From Streptomyces corallincola (GTDB lineage: Bacteria > Actinomycetota > Actinomycetes > Streptomycetales > Streptomycetaceae), in NCBI RefSeq assembly GCF_019104725.1, contig NZ_JAHRXF010000011.1:1-64000 (forward strand): DNA of 64,000 bases. The letters run 5' to 3'. Positions 55,623 to 63,461 of this stretch are shown here, one piece after another; position 1 is the stretch's first letter; the number at the start of each line of letters is the position of its first letter. Both the position numbers and the translations under genes were made by a program. Under the pieces are notes generated by a model. The model saw only the letters and a list, made by a program, of their open reading frames with translations, made no database searches and had not been told where the DNA came from.

Positions 55623-56342
55623 CTACTCCTCGCCCGCCAGCTTCAGCGAGCGCAGCTTGAACCCGGCGTACCAGGTGGCCAGCACGGTGACGGCGACCAG
55701 CAGCACGGTGGCCGTGGTCAGGCCGACGTCGGAGGTCACGAGGTCCCCGCCCGCGACCTTGTGCGCGACCGCGAGGGACCACTGCTGGACGCTGAGCGTG
55801 CGGGCGCCCGGCACCAGGGAGCCGAACAGCGCCTCCCAGACCAGCGCGTACACCAGGCCGAACACCACCGCGTGCCGCGAGACCGTGCCGAGCAGCAGGA
55901 ACAGCGCGGAGTACGCGATGGAGGCGACCAGCGCGGCCACCGTGTAGGCGACGGCGATCTGCTGCCCGTTGCCGTTGAGGATCAGACCGGCGATCAGCGT
56001 CGGCACGGCCGAGAAGACCATCGTCACGGCGACGGCGACGATCAGCTTGGTGAAGACGATCGTCGGGCGCTTCAGCGGCTTGGACAGCAGATAGACCACG
56101 GAGCCGTCGTCGATCTCCGGGCCAATCGCGCCGGTGCCCGCGATGACACCGATGATCGGGACCATCGTGGCCAGCGCGAAGCCGCCGAGCACGTCGGCCG
56201 CCGTCTGGTCGTCAGCCCCGGTCAGGCCGCGCACGGCCAGCGAGATCACGATCAGCAGCAGCGGCAGCGCGCCGAGGATGAGCGCCCGGCGGCGGCCGAG
56301 CAGGGCCCGGTAGGTGAGCCGGGCGACAGTGGGGTCGTACAT
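55623..56342 (-). CDS. ABC transporter permease (ABC-2 type)
   Basis: A 239-residue membrane protein with six hydrophobic segments, of the ABC-2/NosY-like type. The opening ARLTYRALLGRRRALILGALPLLLIVISL is typical of efflux permeases. It is the last of four interlocked genes (ATPase-permease-ATPase-permease) and starts 11 bp after the stop codon of its ATPase. Substrate unknown. Confidence 0.88.
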   Translation of the reverse strand: MYDPTVARLTYRALLGRRRALILGALPLLLIVISLAVRGLTGADDQTAADVLGGFALATMVPIIGVIAGTGAIGPEIDDGSVVYLLSKPLKRPTIVFTKLIVAVAVTMVFSAVPTLIAGLILNGNGQQIAVAYTVAALVASIAYSALFLLLGTVSRHAVVFGLVYALVWEALFGSLVPGARTLSVQQWSLAVAHKVAGGDLVTSDVGLTTATVLLVAVTVLATWYAGFKLRSLKLAGEE

Positions 56343-56353
56343 CTTTCGGCCTC

Positions 56354-57265
56354 CTACGCCGTGACCAGATACGAGAACACGGACTCGAGGGACTCGTCCG
56401 AGGGCGAGACCGTGAGGAGCCGGATGCCGTGGTCACGGGCGACCCTCGGCAGCAGCGCGGTGAAACGGCCGAAGTCCACGGCCTGGACGCGCAGCGCGCC
56501 CTCGGTGACATCGACCTCGATGCCGGACGTCGAGGGGTCCGCGATCAGCGCCGCCGCGAGCGCGCGGTCGTCGCTGGACCGGACCACGTACCGGTGCGGG
56601 CGGTCGGTCATCAGCCGCCGGATGCGGCGGAAGTCGCCGGACGCCGCGTGCCGTCCCGCGACCACGACCTCGATGTGCCGGGCGAGCTGCTCGACCTCCT
56701 CCAGGATGTGCGAGGAGAACAGCACCGTGCGGCCCTCGTCGCCCATCCGCCGCAGCAGGTCCATCAGCTGCATGCGCTGGCGCGGGTCCATGCCGTTGAA
56801 CGGCTCGTCCAGCAGCAGCAGCGACGGCTCGTGGACGAGGGCGCTCGCCATCTTCACGCGCTGCCGCATGCCCTTGGAGTACGTGGAGATCTTCCGGTCC
56901 TGCGCGTACTCCATCTCGACGGTGGCGAGCGCCCGTTGGGCCTCGCGGTCGCCGAGACCGTGCAGTTCGGCGTTGGCGACGACGAACTCACGGCCGGTGA
57001 GGAAGTCGTACATCGCCTCGCGTTCGGGGACGATGCCGATGTGCCGGTAGACGGACTCGTTGCGCCACACCGGTGTGCCGTCGAGGGTGACGGTGCCGGT
57101 GGAGGGCGCCAGGAAGCCGCCCATCATGTTGATCAGGGTGGACTTGCCCGCGCCGTTCGGGCCGAGCAGTCCGGTGACGCCGGGGCCGATGGTCATGGTG
57201 ACGTCGTTGACGGCGACGACGTTGCCGAACCAGCGGGAGACGTGGTCGATGACGAGGGAGGTCAC
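56354..57265 (-). CDS. ABC transporter ATP-binding protein
   Basis: A 303-residue ATPase with Walker A GPNGAGKS, signature YSKGMRQRVKMA, Walker B LLLLDEPFNGMDP and the H-loop SSHILEEV. The C-terminal 80 residues are typical of CcmA/NatA-like exporters. The GTG at 57265 overlaps the stop codon of the upstream permease gene (GTGA), so the genes are coupled. It pairs with the permease at 55623-56342. Confidence 0.93.
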   Translation of the reverse strand: MTSLVIDHVSRWFGNVVAVNDVTMTIGPGVTGLLGPNGAGKSTLINMMGGFLAPSTGTVTLDGTPVWRNESVYRHIGIVPEREAMYDFLTGREFVVANAELHGLGDREAQRALATVEMEYAQDRKISTYSKGMRQRVKMASALVHEPSLLLLDEPFNGMDPRQRMQLMDLLRRMGDEGRTVLFSSHILEEVEQLARHIEVVVAGRHAASGDFRRIRRLMTDRPHRYVVRSSDDRALAAALIADPSTSGIEVDVTEGALRVQAVDFGRFTALLPRVARDHGIRLLTVSPSDESLESVFSYLVTA

Positions 57266-58179
57266 AGTCCCACCTTCTTGTAGCGGCGGACCAGCAGGCC
57301 GTGGCACGCGGCGATCAGACCGGCGACGACGAGGAGGTACACCACGCCCTGGCCGGTGGACGGGCCTACGCCGCCGGGGAAGTTGGAGCCTCCGCCGAGC
57401 AGCGCGGACTGGATGCCGTCGATGAGCGTCACCGGCGAGAACAGCCCGATCCACGGCACCGCGCCGGAGCTGCCCTGCGCGTCCGCGATGGCCTGGAGGG
57501 TGGAGACCGCGCCGTAGGAGATGACCAGGACGGCGATCACGGCGGCGATGCCGAAGCCCCGGCGCGGGGTGATCGCGGCGATGACCAGGCCGATCCCGGC
57601 GAACAGCAGCGACAGCAGCAGCACGGTCACCAGTCCCTGGCCGAACTGCTTGCTCTGGTGCGCGAAGCCCATCTTGGCGAGCAGCGAACCGGCGTACAGC
57701 ACGATCAGCGGGGCGCCGGTGAGGATCAGCAGCGCCGAGGCGAGCGCGGCGAACTTCGCCAGGACGTAGTCCACGGTCTCGATGGGCCGCGAGAAGTACA
57801 GCGGGATCGTCTTGAACCGCAGGTCGCGGGAGACCGCGGTCGGCGCCTGCGCGGCGACGTACAGGCTGATCACGGCCTGCATGACCAGCGCGTACCGGGT
57901 GTACGCGTGGGCCAGCGGGAGTTCGTGCGCCTTGGTGGCCACCGCGACGGCGACCATGATCGCGGCGGGCACGCACATCACCGCGAACAGCAGGATCGGC
58001 AGCACCTTGGACTTCGCCGACCGGCCGAGGCCGTAGGCGCCGCGCAGGGACTGCGAGTACAGGGACCGGCGGGCGTACGCGCGGCCCAGGCGCGGGCCGT
58101 CGTAGCCGCGGTACCCGATGTCGTGGATACGGGACTGGTCGCCGCCCGGGGTCACCGGCGCGGGGTGCTCAACCGCCAT
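57262..58179 (-). CDS. ABC transporter permease (ABC-2 type)
   Basis: A 305-residue protein with a soluble N terminus (1-50; IHDIGYRGYDGPRLGRA) and six membrane segments. The N-terminal RGYDGPR motif is characteristic of a Streptomyces permease group. It overlaps the ATPase gene upstream by 11 bp and the one downstream by 4 bp. Substrate unknown. Confidence 0.88.
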   Translation of the reverse strand: MAVEHPAPVTPGGDQSRIHDIGYRGYDGPRLGRAYARRSLYSQSLRGAYGLGRSAKSKVLPILLFAVMCVPAAIMVAVAVATKAHELPLAHAYTRYALVMQAVISLYVAAQAPTAVSRDLRFKTIPLYFSRPIETVDYVLAKFAALASALLILTGAPLIVLYAGSLLAKMGFAHQSKQFGQGLVTVLLLSLLFAGIGLVIAAITPRRGFGIAAVIAVLVISYGAVSTLQAIADAQGSSGAVPWIGLFSPVTLIDGIQSALLGGGSNFPGGVGPSTGQGVVYLLVVAGLIAACHGLLVRRYKKVGL

Positions 58180-59161
58180 GTCCGGCGGCCTCCTTCGGCT
58201 GCTCGTCGTTGCTGCGGGTCTGTTCGTCCCCGCCGGTGAACACCTCGGAGATGCGGTGCCGGCGCTGTTCCATCCGCACCAGGCCCAGGCCGAGACCGGC
58301 GACCGTGTCGCGGACGACGTCGTACGTCTCCTCGCCGGTCGCGGTGAGCAGCAGGATGTGTCCGGCGCCGGGCAGGCCCGCGCCCTCCGCGTGCGTCTCG
58401 ACGCCGTGTCCGGCGAGCGCCGCGCGGACGGCGGCGGTGCCGTCGGGGTGGGTGTCGCTGTCGGTGACCTCGATGGCGAGGGTGGTCGTGGTCTGGGTGA
58501 AGTCGGTGGTGGAGCTGGAGCGCAGCAGCTTGCCGCCGTCCACCACCACGACGTGGTCGCAGGTGCGCTCCAGTTCGCCCAGCAGGTGGGAGGTGACCAG
58601 CACCGAGATCCCGAAGTCGCTGTGGATGCGCCGGATCAGGCCGAGCATCTCGTCGCGGCCGACCGGGTCGAGGCCGTTGGTCGGCTCGTCCAGGAAGACC
58701 AGCTTCGGGTCGTGCACCAGGGCCTGCGCGAGCTTCACCCGCTGCTTCATGCCGGTGGAGTAGCCGCCGATGGGGCGGTACCGCTCCTCGTACAGCCCCA
58801 CGTGGCGCAGCGTGTCGGCGGTCCGCTCGCGCGCGGCGGTCGGCGGCAGGCCGGACATGCGGGCCATGTGCACGACGAACTCGGTCGCCGACACGTCGGG
58901 CGGCAGGCAGTCGTGCTCCGGCATGTAGCCCACGCGTTCCCGGATGGCGGCGCCCTCGGTGGAGACGTCCAGGCCGAGCACGGCGGCCCGGCCCTCCGAC
59001 GCGGGGGACAGGCCCAGCAGGATCTTGATGAGCGTGGACTTGCCGGCGCCGTTGGAGCCCACGAGGCCGGTCACGCCCGGCCCGATGTCCAGGGACAGCC
59101 GGTCGAGGGCGGTCACCCGCGGGAACCGCTTGCTCAGGCTTTCGGTTGCGATCACAGTCAC
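58169..59161 (-). CDS. ABC transporter ATP-binding protein
   Basis: A 330-residue ATPase, first gene of the four-gene unit. Walker A is GSNGAGKS, the signature YSTGMKQRVKLA, Walker B LVFLDEPTNGLDP and the H-loop TSHLLGEL. The two ATPases of this cluster are similar and probably arose by duplication, forming two related exporters. The start is uncertain: GTG 59161 aligns with other ATPases (MTVIATESLSKRF); GTG 59155 or 59200 are alternatives. Confidence 0.92.
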   Translation of the reverse strand: MTVIATESLSKRFPRVTALDRLSLDIGPGVTGLVGSNGAGKSTLIKILLGLSPASEGRAAVLGLDVSTEGAAIRERVGYMPEHDCLPPDVSATEFVVHMARMSGLPPTAARERTADTLRHVGLYEERYRPIGGYSTGMKQRVKLAQALVHDPKLVFLDEPTNGLDPVGRDEMLGLIRRIHSDFGISVLVTSHLLGELERTCDHVVVVDGGKLLRSSSTTDFTQTTTTLAIEVTDSDTHPDGTAAVRAALAGHGVETHAEGAGLPGAGHILLLTATGEETYDVVRDTVAGLGLGLVRMEQRRHRISEVFTGGDEQTRSNDEQPKEAAGHGG

Positions 59162-59549
59162 GGGTCCGACGTTAGTGACCCGCGCCACGGAGGTCGTCAC
59201 ACCACAGAGCCGTCTTGGGGCGCTCCGGGTACGCCTTCAGGATGACTCCGCCCCTGGGGGGTGCGGGTGGGGGCGTCGGGGGAGCGGGCGGAGGGCCCGG
59301 GCGGGAAGCGGGCCGGGGGCGGGCGGGGGCGTCAGGGGTGGGAGCGGGCGGGGGCGTGAGGAGGGGAAGCGGGCGGGGCGCTGTTGACGAGATGTCCAAC
59401 AAGTGCCAGATTCGCGGAGGTGCGCCGGGGCCGCCGTACGGGGACGCTGGGCGTGGGGGCCGCCGTACGGGGACGCTGGGCGTGGGGGCCGCGGGTGCGG
59501 GTGTGGGTGCGGGTGCGGGCCGGGAGCCGACGGCGGAGGTGGACGCGGG
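59162..59549. other. G-rich divergent intergenic region with a 29-bp repeat
   Basis: About 59265-59380 is a run of G-rich units (GGGAGCGGGCGG and variants). Then a perfect 29-bp tandem duplication at 59427-59455 and 59456-59484 contains GCCGCCGTACGGGGACGCTG. No gene seen. Confidence 0.75.
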
Positions 59550-61304
59550 ATGACGGTGGCGGGTGCGCGGGAGCGCCGGGTGCGGGCCGGGGACGTGGAG
59601 CTGTGCGTGGCGGAGCTGGGCGATCCGGCGCACCCCACGGTGGTGCTGGTGCACGGCTACCCGGACAGCAAGGAGGTCTGGTCCGAGGTGGCCGCCCGGC
59701 TGTCGGGCCGCTTCCACGTGGTGCTGTACGACGTGCGGGGCCACGGCGGCTCCACGGCACCGAGCCCGCTGCGCGGCGGGTTCACCCTGGAGCGGCTGAC
59801 CGACGACTTCCTCGCCGTGGCGGACGCGGTCAGTCCGGGACGGCCGGTGCATCTGGTGGGCCACGACTGGGGCTCGGTGCAGGGCTGGGAGTTCGCCACG
59901 GTGGTCCGCACCCGTGGCCGGATCGCGTCCTTCACCTCGATGTCCGGCCCGTCGCTCGACCACTTCGGGCACTGGATCAACTCCCGTGTCCGGCGCCCGA
60001 CTCCGCGCCGGGCCGCCCAACTCCTCGGTCAGAGCGCCAAGTCGTGGTACGTCTACGCCCTGCACACCCCGGTGCTGCCGGAGTTGGCGTGGCGCGGGCC
60101 GCTGGGAAGGCGCTGGCCGCACATCCTGCGCCGCAGGGAGAAGGTCGGCGGCGACGGCTACCCGACCGCGTCCCTGCCCTCCGACGCGGCCCTCGGTGCC
60201 TGGCTCTACCGGGACAACGTCCGTGCGCGGCTGGGCAGTCCGCGTCCGGACGCCTTCGCGCACGTTCCCGTGCAGCTGATCACCCCGCTCGACGACGCCT
60301 TTCTGTCGGAGCACCTCTACGACGGCCTGGAGCAGTGGGCGGCGCGGCTGACCCGGCGCACGCTGGACGCCAAGCATTGGATTCCACGGACGCGGCCCGA
60401 CCAAGTGGCCTACTGGATCACCGAGTTCGTGGAGTCGGTGGAGGGCGACCGGGTCCTCCCCGTCCGGTCAGGTCCCCACGCGCAGCGTTTCGGCGGCCAG
60501 TTGGTGCTGGTGACAGGGGCGGGGAGCGGTATCGGACGGGCCACGGCGCTGGCGTTCGCCAAGGCGGGCGCACGGGTGGTGGCGGTGGACCGGGACGCCG
60601 AAACCGCCGCCGAGACAGCTGTGTTGGCCCGCGAGGCCGGTGCCGCCGAGGCATGGGCGGAGACGGCCGACGTATCCGACGAGCGGGCGATGGAGCAGCT
60701 GGCCGCGAAGGTGGACGCGGAGTACGGCACACCGGACGTGCTGGTCAACAACGCGGGCATCGGCCTGTCGGGGTCGTTCCTGACGACGAGCACCGAGGAC
60801 TGGCGCCGGGTCGTGGACGTCAACCTCTTCGGTGTGATCCACGGTTGCCGTCTTTTCGGGGCGCGGATGGCGGAGCGCGGCCAGGGCGGGCACATCGTGA
60901 ACATCGCCTCGGCGGCTGCCTTCCAGCCGTCCCGCGCGCTGTCCGCATACGCCACGTCCAAGGCGGCGGTGCTGATGCTCTCCGAGTGCCTGCGCGCCGA
61001 ACTGGCCGGTCGGGGCATCGGAGTTACGGCGGTCTGTCCCGGCATCGTCAACACGGGCATCACCGGGACGGCGCGTTTCACCGGGGTGGACGCCGTGGAG
61101 GAGCGGCGGCTGCGGATGTCGGCAGCCCGGTGGTACGGGGTACGCAACTACCCGGCGGAGAAGGTTGCTTCGGCGGTGTTGGACGCGGTGGTGCGGGACC
61201 GTGCGGTGGTGCCGGTGACTCCGGAGGCGCGGGGTGCGCGGCTCATGTCCCGCTGGATGCCGGGTGCTTCGCGGCGGCTGGCGCGGGTGGAGCCGCGCCT
61301 GTGA
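59550..61304 (+). CDS. EphD-like alpha/beta-hydrolase-short-chain dehydrogenase fusion
   Basis: A 584-residue two-domain enzyme. Residues 1-300 are an epoxide-hydrolase-type alpha/beta-hydrolase: the oxyanion-hole HGYPDS, nucleophile D106 in GHDWGS, and the late His in AKHWIP. Residues 310-580 are an SDR: the cofactor loop TGAGSGIG at 322-329, NNAG, and catalytic S454-Y467-K471. This matches the mycobacterial EphD architecture, involved in mycolic-acid metabolism; Streptomyces lack mycolates, so the lipid substrate differs. ATG 59550 has GGAGGTGG upstream. Confidence 0.9.
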   Translation: MTVAGARERRVRAGDVELCVAELGDPAHPTVVLVHGYPDSKEVWSEVAARLSGRFHVVLYDVRGHGGSTAPSPLRGGFTLERLTDDFLAVADAVSPGRPVHLVGHDWGSVQGWEFATVVRTRGRIASFTSMSGPSLDHFGHWINSRVRRPTPRRAAQLLGQSAKSWYVYALHTPVLPELAWRGPLGRRWPHILRRREKVGGDGYPTASLPSDAALGAWLYRDNVRARLGSPRPDAFAHVPVQLITPLDDAFLSEHLYDGLEQWAARLTRRTLDAKHWIPRTRPDQVAYWITEFVESVEGDRVLPVRSGPHAQRFGGQLVLVTGAGSGIGRATALAFAKAGARVVAVDRDAETAAETAVLAREAGAAEAWAETADVSDERAMEQLAAKVDAEYGTPDVLVNNAGIGLSGSFLTTSTEDWRRVVDVNLFGVIHGCRLFGARMAERGQGGHIVNIASAAAFQPSRALSAYATSKAAVLMLSECLRAELAGRGIGVTAVCPGIVNTGITGTARFTGVDAVEERRLRMSAARWYGVRNYPAEKVASAVLDAVVRDRAVVPVTPEARGARLMSRWMPGASRRLARVEPRL

Positions 61305-61339
61305 GCGGGAGCGCGGCGAAGGCCCCGTAAGCGGTGAGA

Positions 61340-61351
61340 AGTTGATCAACT
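61340..61351. promoter_or_regulatory. perfect palindrome
   Basis: AGTTGATCAACT, 12 bp, followed by the hairpin CCACTC-AAAA-GAGTGG (61381-61396), 36-90 bp after the EphD-like gene. Possible operator or processing signal. Confidence 0.35.
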
Positions 61352-61400
61352 GACCTTGAGAGGGCGTCGAGTTGGCCAAACCACTCAAAAGAGTGGGCAG

Positions 61401-61454
61401 TTGTCCACAGAAATCTCAACTGGCCTGTGGATAAACCGACTTCCCTGTGGATCA
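61401..61454. promoter_or_regulatory. cluster of DnaA boxes
   Basis: TTGTCCACA at 61401-61409 (plus), TGTGGATAA at 61426-61434 (minus, perfect) and TGTGGATCA at 61446-61454 (minus, one mismatch). It lies 57-110 bp before kptA. Confidence 0.82.
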
Positions 61455-61510
61455 AACCTGTGCACGGATAATGGGCTGCGTGATCCGCGTCTCTCCAGCA
61501 CGCTGAGGGG

Positions 61511-62059
61511 ATGGACGACAGACGCACCGTGCAGGTGTCGAAGTACCTCTCGAAGCACCTGCGCCACCAGCCGGAGCGGATCGGACTGACCCTGGACGCG
61601 GGCGGCTGGGCCGAGATCGAGGAGCTGCGGGCGGCGGCAGCGACGCACGGCTTCCCGTTCACCCGCGCGGAGCTGGACCATGTGGTCGCCACCAACGACA
61701 AGCGGCGGTTCGCCGTGGAGGGCACCCGTATCCGGGCCAGCCAGGGCCACAGTGTCGAGGTGGACCTCGGCCTCCCCCCGGCGACCCCGCCGCCGTACCT
61801 CTACCACGGCACCGTGGCCCCGGCCCTGGACGCGATCCGCGCGGAGGGCCTGCGCCCCATGAACCGCCACGCCGTCCACCTCTCCGCCGACCGCGACACG
61901 GCCACCCGCGTCGGGGCACGCCGGGGACGGCCCGTGATCCTCGCCGTGGACGCGGGCGCGATGCACCGCGCCGGGCACGTGTTCCACGTCAGCGCGAACG
62001 GTGTGTGGCTGACGGAGGGGGTGCCGGTGGAGTACCTGCGCTTCGGGTCGGCGCACTGA
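61511..62059 (+). CDS. kptA: RNA 2'-phosphotransferase (KptA/Tpt1)
   Basis: A 182-residue enzyme that removes an internal 2'-phosphate from RNA using NAD+, releasing ADP-ribose cyclic phosphate. The family residues are in SKYLSKHLRHQPE, RASQGHS, YHGT and MNRHAVHLS. In eukaryotes it finishes tRNA splicing; in bacteria its substrate is unclear because no such splicing is known. ATG 61511 follows a GAGGGG sequence. DnaA boxes lie immediately upstream. Confidence 0.94.
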   Translation: MDDRRTVQVSKYLSKHLRHQPERIGLTLDAGGWAEIEELRAAAATHGFPFTRAELDHVVATNDKRRFAVEGTRIRASQGHSVEVDLGLPPATPPPYLYHGTVAPALDAIRAEGLRPMNRHAVHLSADRDTATRVGARRGRPVILAVDAGAMHRAGHVFHVSANGVWLTEGVPVEYLRFGSAH

Positions 62060-62066
62060 GCCGTTG

Positions 62067-62146
62067 CCGGCGGGTGCGTCAGCCGGTCAGGGCTGCCATC
62101 GCCAGCCCGGCGGGTGCGTCACCCGGTCAGGGCCGCCATCGCCAGC
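62067..62146. repeat. 40-bp tandem duplication at the end of the M20 gene
   Basis: 62067-62106 and 62107-62146 are the same sequence with two mismatches. The second copy includes the last codons and stop of the M20 gene (LAMAALTG then TGA on the minus strand); the first is a spare copy of those codons beyond the stop. Confidence 0.9.
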
Positions 62147-63390
62147 ACGCGGGTGGCCACTCCGAGGGCGCGTTCGTCCACGTCGAAGGAACCCTGGTGC
62201 AGGTCGAGGACGCGGGTGGTGCCGGGGACCCGGACACCGAGGCGGGCCATCGCCCCGCGTACCCCTTCCTCCCGGAGGAACCAGGCGAAGTCCTCGCCGC
62301 CGAGGCTCTGTTCGGTGGTGGCGACGCCGGTGGCGCCCAGCACCTCCTCGGTCGCCAGGCGGAGCACCTCGATGCTCGTCGCCTCGTTGACGACGGGCGG
62401 GACGCCTCGGGTGTACTCCAGCTCCGGGACCACGCCGTGCAGCGCGCAGACGCTGGATACGGCCTTGCGGAACAGCGGTTCGGCCAGGTCCCAGGCGCGT
62501 TCGTCGATGCAGCGCACGGTGCACTGGAGGTAGCCGGTGCCGGTCCGCTGCTTGGCGCCGCCCCGTCGGCCGGAGGTGGCCTCCACATGGCCCCACACGA
62601 CGGACGCACCGGAACCGGCGGGCAGTTGGCGGCTCACCGCCGCGGGCACGTCCGAGACGAGGGCGGAGACGGCGTCCACCACATTGGGCGGCTCGGCACC
62701 GGTCACCTCGCCCGGCACAGCCCGCACGGTCAGCTTGACCAGGTCGCACGCTGAGGTGAGCGCCCCGACCCGGAGGCCGACCCGCCCCACGTCGATCTTC
62801 GGGTCGCAGTGCAGGGCGAGGACGCGGGCCACGCCCTTGACGGAGCCGTCCTCGATCATGGCGCGGGCCCCGGCGATCTTCTCCTCGGCGGGCTGGAACA
62901 GCAGCCGCACCGGCCCCGGCAGCGCCTGCACGGCGGCCAGCCGGGCGAGCACCAGCCCGGCGCCGAGCAGCACCGTGGTGTGCACGTCGTGCCCGCAGGC
63001 GTGGCACATCCGGGGCACCGAGGAGCGGTACGGCACGTCCTTCTCGTCGTCCACCGGCAGCGCGTCCAGGTCCCCGCGCAGCGCCAGCACCGGGGCGAGC
63101 GGGTCCGCGCCGGGGATGTCGCACACCAGCCCGGTCCCGGCCGCCCCCACCACCGGCATCAGCCCGGCCCGCTCCAGCCGCTCCGCGACCCTGCGGGTGG
63201 TCCGGAACTCCGCGTTGGACGCCTCGGGATGACGATGGAGATCGCGGCGGAAATCGATCATCTCCTGATCGATCTCCCGTGCGTACCGGGCGATCAACCC
63301 TTTCGGACTGTCGGGCGCCGCCGCGTTCATGGCCCCGGCGCCGAGCAGGGCGGACAAGGAATGCTCAACACCCGCGGTGACAGCGTTCAT
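62119..63390 (-). CDS. M20-family amidohydrolase/peptidase
   Basis: A 423-residue zinc hydrolase of the M20D type (hippuricase, N-acyl amino acid hydrolase). Metal ligands are visible in CHACGHDVH (Cys, His), the PAEE pair, ALHCDP and the late LHQGSF. A dimerisation lid occupies about 195-330. The ATG at 63390 begins an N-terminal extension before the HRHPE motif, with alternatives downstream (M21). Substrate cannot be predicted. Confidence 0.9.
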   Translation of the reverse strand: MNAVTAGVEHSLSALLGAGAMNAAAPDSPKGLIARYAREIDQEMIDFRRDLHRHPEASNAEFRTTRRVAERLERAGLMPVVGAAGTGLVCDIPGADPLAPVLALRGDLDALPVDDEKDVPYRSSVPRMCHACGHDVHTTVLLGAGLVLARLAAVQALPGPVRLLFQPAEEKIAGARAMIEDGSVKGVARVLALHCDPKIDVGRVGLRVGALTSACDLVKLTVRAVPGEVTGAEPPNVVDAVSALVSDVPAAVSRQLPAGSGASVVWGHVEATSGRRGGAKQRTGTGYLQCTVRCIDERAWDLAEPLFRKAVSSVCALHGVVPELEYTRGVPPVVNEATSIEVLRLATEEVLGATGVATTEQSLGGEDFAWFLREEGVRGAMARLGVRVPGTTRVLDLHQGSFDVDERALGVATRVLAMAALTG

Positions 63391-63461
63391 CGCGTCAGCG
63401 TAGAGCAGGATCGTGATGCGCCGAGATCACGATCATGACGATTCGGGAGGGCGACGGGCCC

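Noticed and set aside
59550..61304. Hydrolase-dehydrogenase fusion as an assembly or annotation error
   Set aside because: One continuous frame with both active sites intact, and the same architecture is known in mycobacterial EphD.
61356..61366. CTTGAGA near kptA as a HAIR site
   Set aside because: Second arm absent.
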